Assembly: GCF_021730395.1 (NCBI RefSeq)
Contig: NC_069362.1
Span: 84,770,001 to 84,834,000 of the forward strand
Length of the DNA stretch: 64,000 nt
Direction: 5' to 3'
Origin: Mercenaria mercenaria
Lineage: Eukaryota; Mollusca; Bivalvia; Venerida; Veneridae
The translations under genes were made by a program, and so were the position numbers. Below are positions 36,518-47,904 of this stretch, piece after piece (positions within the stretch are counted from its first letter, which is position 1; each line of letters opens with the position of its first letter). Below the pieces are notes generated by a model that was given only the letters and a program-made list of their open reading frames with translations, searched no databases and was not told where the DNA came from.

Positions 36518-38570
36518 TGACTCTCATATGACCTTCACCTTCAAACTAAATACCTTAATAAACATGGTCCTACAGCCAACATAAATGACCCATTTTAAAT
36601 CATATTTACACTCAACAAACCTTGTGGCAAGACCTTCAAACTGACCTATATAGCCCTTTAGTGGTATAAGTTAGTATATTGGAAGTATGGAATATATTTG
36701 TTTTGCTGCCGACCTAAACAAAATTATTTCAATATTCACCGCGAGAGATGAACAAAAAAGTTAATGAAATTATTAGCTTCATTTGTTTTAATATCATTTT
36801 ATTGTTGTTTGCGGGTCAAACGCCTTTGTTGAAAATTTCGGACAAGACATTCGGCCATTCATCTTGCGGATCAAGAACATCCTCAACATAAATTGAGCAT
36901 TTTCATACTTTGAATATTTGCAGTTTTTTTGCATTCGCCAAAACCTACACCATGTAATCAATTGTCCTGAATCTTTATTCGTCTAGCCATGCTTTTGAAA
37001 ATAATAACCATCCGGGCATTTAAGAGGTCTAGACTATACGCTGTCTAAACTGAGATTATTAAAATTGTGCTAAGGTCTGACTAGAAGTACATTTTGTATA
37101 AACTACAAGACGAGTAGTATTATGTACCTTTAAGTAATTATAATAGCTGTATAAATGCTGGATTTTAATCCTGACGACACACAGACCTGAAAAAAATACA
37201 TGCATCTGATATATTTCTTTTCAAACTCATTATATATAAAAGATACTTGTCATGTATAAAACAATTTAGCCATTATATTTTAAGTTGTTTTCAACGTCTA
37301 TTGAAGTACAACCTATGTGTATCTAGTGACGCAGGATAAATCTTCCCATGACAAAACTGTTCTTAAAAGTCATCTGTGATAACTGCTGCTCTTTTATACC
37401 AAACATTATATACTTTGAAACATGTACCCTCTTTGGTACGAGTATGTACAAGTTCAAAACTGCTACGTGTGGGATTCATAACGTAGCCAAAAATGATTTG
37501 TATTTATAAAAGGGCTGCCTCCAAAAACACAAAGGGAAGAATTCTAGACTGTAGATGTGCTTCTACACTTTATATAACTTACCTTAGTTCAATTTTCATA
37601 ATTGCAAGTGATTGCACCTGTACATTTCAAATATTTTTTGAAGTTTAATATAATTATTGTTGAAATTTCATGAAATTTGTACATAAACCCAAACTATTTT
37701 AGATAATATAAAATCGTGTTTGTTTTACCTCTGCATCTATAGGTAATTTTGCTTGAATGTGCTTTTTCATCCACTGTACGTGTTGTTGTCGCTGACGCAA
37801 CCAAATGTCTGCATTGGTACAAAATGATTGTTTGATGGTACTTGATTGGGGATGAAATGTGGGATAAATTACCTAAACATTTCCGTCTTCAGTCATGTCT
37901 GGACGAGTTTCAAGAGACATAAGAAAAAGCATAACAGTTAACTGGTTGACTGTAACTGTATATACATTTATATTTCGAACGCTTAGTCATCCGATTTATG
38001 ATGAACAACTCATGGATTCGCTAACCGTGAACTATTACAATACAATGGTTTTGATCTCTAATAAACAATAAGTTGTTTAACTTTCAAAAGTAGATTTAAG
38101 GTATTTAAAGTCACTCAAAATGTCATTTCTATATTTATTACTTTAGATGTTTCTAACATAAACATAAGTAGGCCGCTTGCCTACATATGACATTAATAAT
38201 AAATTTATCATATATTTATGGTCACTTTTGGAGAGAGAGGTCAATAAATTAGGAGTGCGAAATAAAATTCGTAAAGCAATAAAAAGAGCTTTTTTTTTCT
38301 TTTGCATTTCAACAATGCAAGTAGATTACATTCCAGTGTTTTTTCTTCGTATACTTTGGGATTTAAGTTGTGTTCTTTTTTCTTTTTTTCTTTTTTTTTT
38401 GCATGAGTGAGGACTTTATCTATAATTTCCTTGAAATATCGTATTAAAGTTTTATGCGGGATCTATGTTGGGCATGTAGTGAATAATTAAACCTCAGGAA
38501 AAAGATCAAGCTTCAAACTGAGAATATAACACCAGGTTATCTGATTATACAATGTTTATTTGACTGAATA
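36031..38570. repeat. Unit B right spacer
   Basis: Non-coding, paralogous to 26600-30300 minus its insertions. It contains an (AT)n microsatellite at 36470-36512. No gene is seen. Confidence 0.6.
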
Positions 38571-38654
38571 AAACTATGTTTACATTCAAAAAGATTCCTG
38601 ACTTTCTTTTTATTTGTATTTACAAATGGTATTGTTCTTTTAGAAAACGTAGAT

Positions 38655-38880
38655 TCAGGGAACTGAGGCGGATTTTGAAAATGAGTATAATCCTCTGGAA
38701 GCTATTTTATGCCGGTGACCGGCTAATTGAAAACGTGGGTAAAATTAAGATAACACCAAGTGAAATAAACGACAAAAAAGGGAAAAAAATCTTACGTAAA
38801 TTTAAAATGCATCTTTTCTTATCAAAATACAGGATATACTTAGACAGATATATGTGCAGAGAAATTGTAACTGTTCAGAT
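38655..38880 (+). pseudogene. Short HEPN-propeller remnant, unit C
   Basis: Keeps about 130 bp matching the end of the HEPN domain (GAGGCGGATTTTGAAAATGA, GAAGCTATTTTATGCCGG) fused directly to the last 80 bp of the propeller (ACTTAGACAGATATATGTGC). Compared with the parent gene an internal deletion of about 1.1 kb joins the two ends, and the 5' HEPN part is also missing. A short open frame spans the junction but carries no complete domain. Confidence 0.85.
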
Positions 38881-39406
38881 ATGGTTTATTTATTTAACCA
38901 AAGTCATATTTGTTTGTCATCTTCTTCCGAAATAATTTTGTTTTTCTGTGAATAACGTGATTGCAAAAAAGAGCAGTCAACAAGATCCATGCTGTTGTGT
39001 CTTTGTGTCATTATTTTCTCAAGGGCGGACACCTGGGTAGAACTATATAGACGTCTTAGAGCAAAATATTTTCATTGAAATTTTTTACTTTTTTATTCAC
39101 ATAGTTGTGTTTGCTGTGTCACTTCTTACACTGACCAAAATTAGACGCAATCCTCTCGCGGGTTTAAATGATTTATGAAATGGTATGTGGATTAAAATCC
39201 CATCTCTGGGTTATGATTTAAATGATACCTTATACTTGAAGTCGTCAAGTGCAGATGCAGTTAAATGTTTAACATAACCTTGAGAAAACTTACGCGAGCT
39301 ACGTTTATACTGTGGTTTAACAGTAGTATCGCCCTAGGCGATAACCAACTGTCCTGCTATAAATATCCTTGCTACGATAATGAGCCAACAACCTTGCTTC
39401 CTGATT
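38881..39406. repeat. 3' flank of unit C
   Basis: Non-coding, paralogous to the flanks after gene A and pseudogene B. The old SINE-core trace recurs at about 39020-39060 (GGGCGGACACCTGGGTAGAAC). Confidence 0.65.
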
Positions 39407-39616
39407 TGAGCCGCACCATGAGAAAACCAACATAGTGGCTTTGCGATCCGCGCAGTCTGGTCAGGATCCATGCTGTTCACTTTCAAAGCCTATTGGAATT
39501 AGAGATACTGTAAAGTGAACAGCGTGGATCCTGACCAAACTGCGCGGATGCGCAGGCTGGTCTGGATCCATGCTGGTCACAAAGCCACTATGTTGGTTTT
39601 CTCATGGCGCGGCTCA
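39407..39616. mobile_element. 210-bp palindromic MITE
   Basis: Long inverted repeat. The outer arms are TGAGCCGCACCATGAGAAAA and its near-complement at the right end; the inner arms contain GTCAGGATCCATGCTGTTCAC and the complementary GTGAACAGCGTGGATCCTGA. The right arm has an extra segment (GCGCAGGCTGGTCTGGATCC) missing from the left, so the arms differ by about 30 bp. ATTT flanks both ends (39404 and 39616), consistent with a 4-bp target duplication. Units A and B lack it. I recognise it as a widespread mollusc MITE type from memory. Confidence 0.85.
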
Positions 39617-42600
39617 TTTGATGTTTATGTGTACCGGTAATGTCATGATCATATTTCGTCACTTGCCGAGTCATTTTGAGAATTTATCATTTTAAGCTTT
39701 TTTGCTGTCATTTCTGGGCGGAAAAGATGAAAGGGGACGTATCTTTATAATTGTTCCTGTTATTTTGAAGACTCGTTATAAAACCATTCATTTTAATTTT
39801 TCTGCAGACTCACGTTTTCACTTTGGAGCAAATTTGAAACATAAGTATGATAAAAAATGTTAAAAGTAGCCTGCTGTACTGGAAGATGTAATGGCAAAGC
39901 TACATTTCTCTCAATTAGCATAGAGCACTTCTTTACAAAGCCTGTCAATCACTTGGTGCGTAAGTGGTCAAAATGCATATCACCATTAACTGTACTCTTG
40001 ATGTGCCCTAAGTCCTGGGTTACAGCAGTTTAATTGTAAGCGATATATTCAAACATGGGTCATAGAGCAGATCATTAAGTGATCTTCTGGAATGAGGTCA
40101 CAATTTATGTTTGCTTACTATTGAATCATATATCACTTAATGCAAAAATGGAGACAGACTTTTTTAAAGGTGATTAATTTGCAGATTGTAGAATGAAACA
40201 AGTAAAATATTTAAAACCCGTGTCTTTCTCATTGATGGGTTGTCAAGATTAGGTCGAACGCCAGTGGTTGATAACGACCTTCTTCCTGTCTAGTCTATTT
40301 GCTAAACCACTTCGTTTAAATACCCTGAAACAGATAGATATATAGCTCTCTCTACTTACATTTCACTCGTTTTTCGTGAGCTGGTAAGGTCCTAGTAATA
40401 ATGGTGTACTATTAGGGTAAAAAGTAAAGAGATACACCAAGAAGTAATAAAAATGTACTTACAGGAACAAATAGAATTATATCTTTAGGTACACAATTGT
40501 ACCTGCATGTATAAATTGTACCTGTAGGTACATTTTTTTTGGTCGAAATGTACCTTCATATATAAAATTGTACATACCTGAAGGTACAAAACCGAAATGT
40601 ACGTGGCGGTATAATTTGTATATGCAGTTATGATTTTTTTTGTACGTCCATGTATAAAATTGTACATGTAAGGCACAATTTTATACCTGCATGCATAACA
40701 AGGTTATACCTGCACGTACGTTTTTGGTTATGGTTTTGTACCTGCAAATATAAAAGTGTACCTGCACGTAAATTTTGTATCTGCAAGTACAATTTTAATA
40801 CTCCTTGTATCTGTTTACTATTGGTGAAAATGGTACAACAGATTTTTGCTCTTATATTTCCAAATGTTATTAAAACATTTCAAATAAATCATGTATTTTA
40901 ACGTACTACAAAATGAAAACAGCTCCGATGTAACTTTTGCTACATGCTTATTAAACTTTATGAATCAATAAAGTGAGGAAGGATAGAACAGAGGAGAAAA
41001 TTGTAACTATTGCACAATGACATACACAAAATAGAAGTAATTATTGAACTTATATTAGATACAAAAAAGGAATATAATGTGAACAAAAATGATAAAGAAA
41101 GAAATATGGCCTAACAAGATACTAACAGATTTGATCTGAATTTTTCGTTAGTAACACTTGAACGCATATAACGAACGTTTTAATTCTTGGCTATAATTGT
41201 GTCTGTACCCTAACTTATTAACAGAAAGAAATACATAACTGACAAAACCATGTACAAATCAAGTGAGTATTACAAAAAATGAAGTGGACCGGTTCTGACG
41301 TTTGCGTGGGAATCACGTTACCTTTGGGAATTTGTACTTTTCGGTGGATACTTGACCTCCAATATTTATTAAGATATCTTTCAAATTCTGTCTGAAAGCT
41401 ACATGTATATATTGTGAACGTTTATGGAATCTTGGCATTTACTTTCAGTTGTATAAATAAGAAATTAATCAGAAATGTCTGCCAACTATCTGATAGTAAA
41501 ATGTGTTTCAAGAACTTTCCCACTTTTTATATATGCAAAAACATATTTTTTAAAGTAACTAATCTATAAGCAAAGGCGAACAACGATCTGTCTATTCTTC
41601 GTTTTTAAACTCATATAAATCTATAACTCCCTAACTTTTGTATGTACCTGCTGCGTGCCTTTTTACTTCATACCATCTGTCTGGAAAATAACTAAAATTA
41701 CGAGAAGCATTGCAGTAGGTAAAATGTCAAATTTCCATCCAGTACTACAAAATGGCTAGTCATCCAGCTGTAGTCCATCAATTAAATTTTTTCAGTTGTT
41801 TGAATAAGTGCAAAAATGGGAAAAAATGAGATCTTTTTTCAGCGCCGTCTGCTTCATATTCGTAATGTCATTATTTATAATAAATATTTTGGATCGGATC
41901 CAAAGTGACTGAAAATTACCATATTCAAGATCAAACCTAATTTCATGACAGACTGTTTCATAGACAAATAGTGTTATGTACATGTACTTTTATTTCATTC
42001 TGAAGGCCGCGCACCTATTGAAATATTTTTTACATAAATTTTGACGAAAAAAAAAATAGACGTTTATAAATTAATTCAGCCTATCGTGTTACACTCGATT
42101 GTAAATGGACGTTTAGTCTGTCTTCGTTTCATTTATGTTTCAAGTATCAAGTTTTAGAAAGTCGAGACTTATATTCAATATCACACGTAAATGAACATTT
42201 ACATGTATATATGTAGTAGAAGTACGGACTATATCAGTTTTGCTGCCAACCAAAGTAACTATTATTTCCATATTTATCTCGGAAGATGGACAAAGACCAT
42301 CCCGTTCAAAATTTAATGAAATGCTTTACTCTGTTTGTTTTGATGTTTAAGGGTCAACGCCTTTGTTCCCAATGGAAACCCCCAAACATTTCTTCCTTCG
42401 ATCCTGTCTAGACAGACTTCAAAATTCGGTCAAGATTTTTGTAATCAACATGCCAAAGTGACAGAGTATTTATTCTCATACATTAAAAATATATACAGTT
42501 TTATATTTCTCTAAAATCTATAACACATCATCAATTTTAGTATCATAATTGTCATAAGTTTTTGTTATTCAGACATGTTATTGAAAATAATAACCATCCG

Positions 42601-42913
42601 AGCATTCAAGAGGTCTAGACTATACGCTGTCTAAAAGTTTATTTAAACTGCTCGAAGGTCAGACTACACTTATTAAACTACAAAACGAGTATGTAGTATT
42701 ATGTACTTTTAAATATTTTAGTATATCTGTATACATAGATGCTGGATTAAGACTTTTCGCATGTAGAATGGAGACCAAAGACACATCTGAAGGCAATATA
42801 GTTTTCAATACTTGCATTTGATAGATTTTTCTTTTCAAATCAGAAATGTTTAGAATAATGTAGGCCTTGCACGGCAAATAGTGGAAAATCACGAGCCCTT
42901 GCTAGTATAAAAG
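39617..42913. repeat. Unit C spacer
   Basis: Non-coding. It follows the order of unit A (23290-28250) with deletions, including the GTACCTGCA-type dyads at 40450-40800. No AGGTCA-array element is present. Short open frames here are not conserved between units. Confidence 0.6.
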
Positions 42914-42962
42914 TGTCACGGTTTAGAACTTGAATATTAAAATGGGTAGAAAGTGTGTAGGC

Positions 42963-43034
42963 GGCCGAGTAGCTCGGTCGGTAGAGTATCGGAACGGTAT
43001 TCCGAGGCCCCGGGTTCGAGTCCCGGTCTGGCTG
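42963..43034 (+). ncRNA. tRNA-like sequence in left LTR
   Basis: Folds as a cloverleaf: acceptor GGCCGAG with TCTGGCT (G:U pairs and one mismatch), D arm GCTC with GAGT, anticodon arm TCGGA with TCCGA (all pairs) around loop ACGGTAT, and T arm CCGGG with CCCGG (all pairs) around TTCGAGT. A box TAGCTCGGTCGGTAGAGTA and B box GGTTCGAGTCC match Pol III promoters. The anticodon position reads GGT (Thr-like), but base 33 is C instead of U, so decoding is unlikely. Confidence 0.7.
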
Positions 43035-43225
43035 CACATTTTTCTCACCCTCGACATTTGGCGCCCAACGTTTGACCGTGACGGCATTACACTGGTTAGT
43101 CTCCGACGCTTTTAATTGCTTATATATAAAGTACCCACTAAAATTAGAGGCCGAATTTCAAAATGGTGGAGAATAATGTCACGGTATAGAACTTGAATAT
43201 TAAAATGGGGAGAAAGTGTGTAGGC

Positions 43226-43297
43226 GACCGGGTAGCTTGGTCGGTAGAGCATCGGAACGGTATTCCAAGGACCAGGGTTCGAGTCCCGGTCTGGCTG
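43226..43297 (+). ncRNA. tRNA-like sequence in right LTR
   Basis: Second copy with the same layout and B box GGTTCGAGTCC. D arm and anticodon arm are slightly weakened (GCTT and TCCAA), while the T loop and the ACGGTAT anticodon loop are unchanged. It lies at the same offset in its LTR as the first copy. Confidence 0.65.
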
Positions 43298-43339
43298 CAC
43301 ATTTGTTTCACCCTGTGACATAAGTGAAGACCAGACTAC

Positions 43340-43440
43340 ATCTGTTTCAAGTTTCAAGTTTCAAGTTCAAGTTTCAAGTTTATTCAACATATTCTCAGTT
43401 GGTATACATAAAAACATGTGACAAATGCAAAATTTGTCAT
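43340..43440 (-). mobile_element. LINE or SINE 3' end with (CTTGAAA)n tail
   Basis: On the plus strand four or more TTTCAAG repeats lead into TTTATTCAACATATTCTCAG and GGTATACATAAAAACATG. On the minus strand this is a retroposon end (ATGTTGAATAAA then CTTGAAA repeats). No coding part is retained. Confidence 0.55.
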
Positions 43441-44740
43441 GCAACTAAAACGACGGACAAAACACCATCTGTTCATAATTTTAAAAGTTGTATGTTAAAG
43501 TTGTTCAATGTTTATTGAATTAAGACCTATCGCTGCTTTCTAATTGTATCTAGTAATGTATTGCAATATGTAAGCCTAAGATAAAAACTCCCCTCCGCTA
43601 CTTTTATGCTTACCTTAGACTCATCAGTGTATAACAGCTGCTTTTCCATACCAAATTGAAACATGTGCCTTCTCTGCACGTGTCGGTTTAATAACGTTAC
43701 TGAAATTATCGTACTTTTACAAGCCAATCAATAAATTTAAAAGAGTTGCTTCAATATTTATAAGTCTGGACTATGTACATGTGCTTCTACATTTAAAACT
43801 TACTTCAGCTTGGTATCTACATCAATCTTCTAATAGGTTTAAAGTTAAATATTATTATTGTAAAAACTATATATCATTTGTACATTAACTCTAAATATTT
43901 CATATTCAAGATCGTGTTTTCTGTCCTCTGCATTTATACGTAAATTTTTTGTTTGTGCTAAAGTGCTTTTATTTTTATCAGCATCAGCACTTGTTTTATC
44001 GCCATATTCAATTGAAGAATTATGTTTGATGGTACTTGATTGGGGATAAATTACCTAGATTGTTAACAGAAACCCCAAACATTTTCATCTTCAATCCTGT
44101 CTAGACGAATTTCAAAATTCATGAGATCATGCCATATAGCTGAAGTTGTAACGCGACCGCCCCTGGTGTTTTACTGTTCTCGCTGAATGGCGGGCAACAA
44201 CTCGCGGATTCAGTGTTTTTGCCGCGCGAACTTTTTCATAACTGACGTGAAGTTTTGGTCTCTTATAAACAAGTTTTTTTAACTTTCAAAAATAGATATA
44301 AGGTATTTAAATAAAATGTCTCACCAGATGTCATTTCTATACTTATTTCGTTAGATATTTCTAACATATACATAGGAAGGCGGTCTTGTCTAAATATAGC
44401 ATAATCAAATATTTATAATATGGTTGTTATTTTGTTCAGAGAGGTCAACAAATTAGCAGTGCGGATTAAACTTCATAAAGAAATAAAATGAGTCTTTTCT
44501 TGCATTTCGACAATGCAAGCAAATACATTCCGGTGATTTTTCCTTTTGTTGTGATCTCTTTTTTTTTTGGCACTGATGAGCACTCTATTAATATCGTACT
44601 GAAATTATAAAATTATAAGAGCTCTTTTTTTGGGCATGTTGTTAAATACTTCCACTTCAGGAAAAAGATCAAGCTTAGAACATAGCATCGTTACAAATTT
44701 ATCTGATTTTTGCAATGTTTATTTAACTGAATGACACTAT
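43441..44740. repeat. Unit C right spacer
   Basis: Non-coding, paralogous to 29040-30300 (unit A) and 37270-38570 (unit B); GACGGACAAAACACCATCTG at 43452 also occurs at 29055. Confidence 0.6.
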
Positions 44741-46100
44741 TTTTACATTAAAAATGATGCTTGCTTTTCTTTTTATTTGTATTTACCAATGGTATTGTTC
44801 TTTAAGAATACGTAGATTAAAGACATTAAAAAGGGCCCCGCTGTATAGTGCTGTATTTTGTATATAGGAAAAAGGCAAACTATTAGTACTCATTGTACTG
44901 GAAGCCTGGAAACGGCGGTTGTTGAGTGTAGTGTTCATAATTAATCGCCATATTGGGATGTACAGGCAGCTCGGTAGTCCGAGTTGTAGAAACATATCCA
45001 CGACCATTGCGAGTGTATGCAAAGTCCGGAGTTGAAGATATCGTTGGAAAAGGTACAATTGGGATAGGCCTATTCTTTCAAGATTATTTGCCACTTCTTG
45101 GCGTCTCGTGCTCTGCGTGTTTCTACATGTGCTTCTTTGACTTTTTGGTCGCGGCCTCTCTGTCAGAAAAGATAAACAAAAATAAACTAGATTCGATCTT
45201 ATAGATTCTACTTGCTTTCATATTTTGTAATTTATTTTATATATATTTTAGGGCAGCAAGTTGTGCCTAACAAACTCGAACGTTTACGCCTTATAAGCAT
45301 TTGGCGATTTAGGAACTCATGGATTTCTATCAACGCACGCCATTTTAATATAAAATCCTTTTCGCGAAAATAAATTATTTTATTGTAGATTCTATCAAAT
45401 AAAATCTAACTAAAATCTAATACAAATGTACAAAATATGCAGCAACACAAAGTTAATCAAAACCGTCGAAAGAAATTTTAAAATTAATCTTTTCAATACT
45501 TTAAAATACGTGAGCTTTCATATCCGTGACGCCAAACTCAAACAAGCTCTGAAGAGTTGCCTCCCATCTAAGTCTCCGAATAAAGCCATCTATTTTAAGA
45601 CAAGCTTGAAACAATTGTAAGGCATCAGACTTTTAACATGAATTCAAAATGTTAAGTGTTTATTGCTTTTTAAAACAAGCCATACAGAACAAGATAGCGT
45701 AAGCATGGTATAAAATTTAGACAACTGACCATTCATTTATCTTAATGAAGCACAGATAACTGGTGGTGATAGTATGACGATTGATTTAGACTAAAGCCTC
45801 AAAATAAATATTATGCGCTTATTTCCATTCCTTTCTGGGTGAAAAGCTGAGGAAAAAAAATCTGTATTGTCCAAAGATTCCGACTATGTAAGATTTTTGT
45901 AATCTTTTGTTATTTATATTTCTGCAGATAATGTCTTTAGCGAAATCTGAAGAAAAATGTTAAGCGTACTACTCTATTGTCCACTTTAATGACATACATC
46001 ACATACAATCACAGTGATGTTAGTTTAGGTGTATAACTGGTCAGCTGCTTATAAAAACAATTAAAATGTTATAAAAATGGAAAACAGAGTACAATTATAC
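44741..46100. repeat. Trace of unit D
   Basis: Starts with the unit-head segment TTCTTTTTATTTGTATTTAC also present before remnant C (38603), but the HEPN-propeller body is gone. Weak matches to the 3' flank resume around 45830-46000 (GGTGAAAAGCTGA, TTTCTGCAGA, AAATGTTAA). The stretch between holds unrelated sequence, including the possible exon at 44883-45172. Confidence 0.4.
44883..45172 (-). pseudogene. Possible last exon or decayed copy of an unrecognised gene
   Basis: The minus strand has a strong acceptor (TTTTTGTTTATCTTTTCTGACAG, about 45151-45173). One frame from there reads a charged, Lys/Arg-rich segment that closes after about 29 codons. A second frame gives a plausible Tyr/Pro-rich C-terminal tail, including NGRGYVSTTRTTELP and QQPPFPGFQYNEY, followed by a stop (44883-44885). 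Tails like this occur on membrane receptors. The two frames do not join, and the tail frame has several stops upstream, so this is either a decayed copy or two overlapping coincidences. No family is assigned. Confidence 0.3.
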
Positions 46101-47520
46101 CTGGATGTCTAGATTCTCGTGATATAAATAAAGGGAAATAGTTGATGCATACTCGTTAAGTTTAAATACACTTCTTACTTCCCCTGGATTTATATGTTTG
46201 GTTGTATGAAGTAAAAAAAAATATGCATCGGATTCTTTTTAGTTTTGACCAGCCAACAGTTACAATGCGAACAAAATTACTGGTTCCGAATAATTCTAAT
46301 ATGGCATCACAAGACGTTAGTGGCTTACATTGGCACGTGCAATGTAGAAAGTAAATGCACAGGTACAAAATCTATATATTATACTATCAATAAACTTGTT
46401 ATTTTATCTCACATTTAAAGAGATATTATTTACATCAACGGGTATGCACTCGGCTTTTACTAACGCTATCAATAAAGTAAATAGAACTGCGGTTATATCC
46501 CCTTAAACACAGTCACGTTGTCAGTATTGCTTATATAGCCAAAGTTTGACCGCTCTCGGAAATACTTTTTGTGGGCGACCAAATAAGCAACAACGTTTAC
46601 CGAACTTCCAAACGCAGCCAACGTTAATTCTCAAAATTATTAAAGATATTTTTAGGTCAATCAGCACATATATCTCAAATAATGCGGATGCATTACGGTC
46701 AACTTAAACGTTCTAAAATACTGCAAATACAGATAACAGTTTACCAAAAGTGGATAAGTTCAACTTGAAAAATAGCCGTGCTAAGAGTCCAGTCCCCATG
46801 GACATCACTTGGTATCTGTGTCTTAGACACATATTCTTGAACGACACCCGTATAACAATTGAGTATAATTACAACTTTCAGCACAAGTCACGAGCCAGAA
46901 TAACGTTCTCCGTGGTCATTTTACAGAAAACAGTTCATCAGTCACCTCTGATCCAGGCGTGGAAGTTATTTGTGTAGAATAAGTCAAGAACACTGGTTTG
47001 GTCAGTCTAAGTAAAATTTGTAAAAATTTTTAATGCATTTCTGCTTTATACAATTTATCATTATACGTTTTTTAAATATTTATCGGTGATATTTTGAAAC
47101 TAAAGCGGTAAGTATTGCGATCTGATGCTTCATTTTAGATACCAATGCCCATCCAAAGTTTCATTGATTAATTTAAAGATACTACCGGTTCTATACGAAT
47201 ATAAATACAAAATATTGAATGGGAACTTACAATATATATGTAATGCAAATATACATAAACAAATTTCGACGGATGCAAGATGGATCACTAATAAATGATT
47301 ACAGTTCCTTCCATGCATACACTAAGCCAGCATGCCAACTATTGACCGGACATCGTTTATGTTTTTTAATTAAACTAGAATGCTAATGGTTGTTTGTTTA
47401 CATGCTGCTAAATATAAAAGGCTATTATACCTTTCAATACAAAACATGTAGTGAATAAAAATATATAGCGGTTAAATAGTTAAGTTATGGGACATTTCAA
47501 CGTATGGTGATTACGCTCGA
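46101..47520. other. Non-coding, no features recognised
   Basis: AT-rich sequence. A 75-codon open frame at 46750-46977 is slightly less AT-rich than its surroundings, but shows no recognisable domain and no splice context that I could support. Confidence 0.4.
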
Positions 47521-47524
47521 ATGC

Positions 47525-47904
47525 TGCTGAATAGTATTATATCTCTACTTATTACGTTAAAACTACACTCGATGACCGTTTCCTGGATTTCCGAACAGTT
47601 TAATATCTCAACGTATGTTAACTACACTCAGTGTCAGTTTTCTGGATTTTAGAACAGCACATCTCAACCTATATTAACTACATTCGGTGACTATGTCCTT
47701 ACACTTGCTGACCGTTTCCTGGATTTTGGAACAGTGTAATATCTCAGTTTACGATAGATAAGCTTGGTGACTGTTTCCTTGACTTGGGAGCAATATAGCA
47801 TGTTAACTACACTTGCTGACCGTTTCCTGGATTTTGGAACAATGTTATATCTCAACTTACGATAAATACATTTGGTGACTGTTTCCTTGATTTGGGAGCA
47901 ATAT
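47525..47904. repeat. ~108-bp dimeric minisatellite, left of the Ty3/gypsy element
   Basis: Repeats of CTTGCTGACCGTTTCCTGGA alternating with TTGGTGACTGTTTCCTTGA. Equivalent points at 47703 and 47811 are 108 bp apart. The array continues at 60086-60160 on the other side of the LTR element. The copy at 47782-47820 shows the sequence as it was before insertion. Confidence 0.85.

Larger units (their letters stand above)
42914..43320 (+). mobile_element. Miniature LTR element (TRIM-like) with tRNA-like sequence in each LTR
   Basis: Two direct repeats of 143 and 144 bp (42914-43056 and 43177-43320, roughly 90% identical) start TGTCACGG; the right one ends GTGACA, giving a TGTCAC...GTGACA inverted end. 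Two bases after the left repeat lies a primer-binding-site-like sequence, TGGCGCCCAACGTTTGAC (43059-43076). A purine-rich run (GGTGGAGAATAA) directly precedes the right repeat. The internal region is only 120 bp and encodes nothing, as in terminal-repeat retrotransposons in miniature. Each LTR contains a cloverleaf-capable tRNA-like sequence. Target duplications are unclear (AAAG and TAAG). It is a non-autonomous fossil of moderate age. The alternative is a tandemly duplicated tRNA-derived SINE, which would not explain the primer-site and LTR-end signals. Confidence 0.65.

Noticed and set aside
38576-38935. 119-residue open frame as a new small gene
   Set aside because: It spans the deletion junction of the unit C HEPN-propeller remnant; it is the fused ends of the parent gene, not an independent gene.
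42963-43034. Functional tRNA-Thr(GGT) gene
   Set aside because: Base 33 is not U, the acceptor stem has a mismatch and G:U pairs, and the same sequence recurs at the same offset of a second LTR-like repeat, so it is a tRNA-derived part of a mobile element.
46750-46977. 75-residue open frame considered as a small secreted or cytokine-like protein
   Set aside because: No signal peptide, cysteine pattern or recognisable family; length is within chance for the region.
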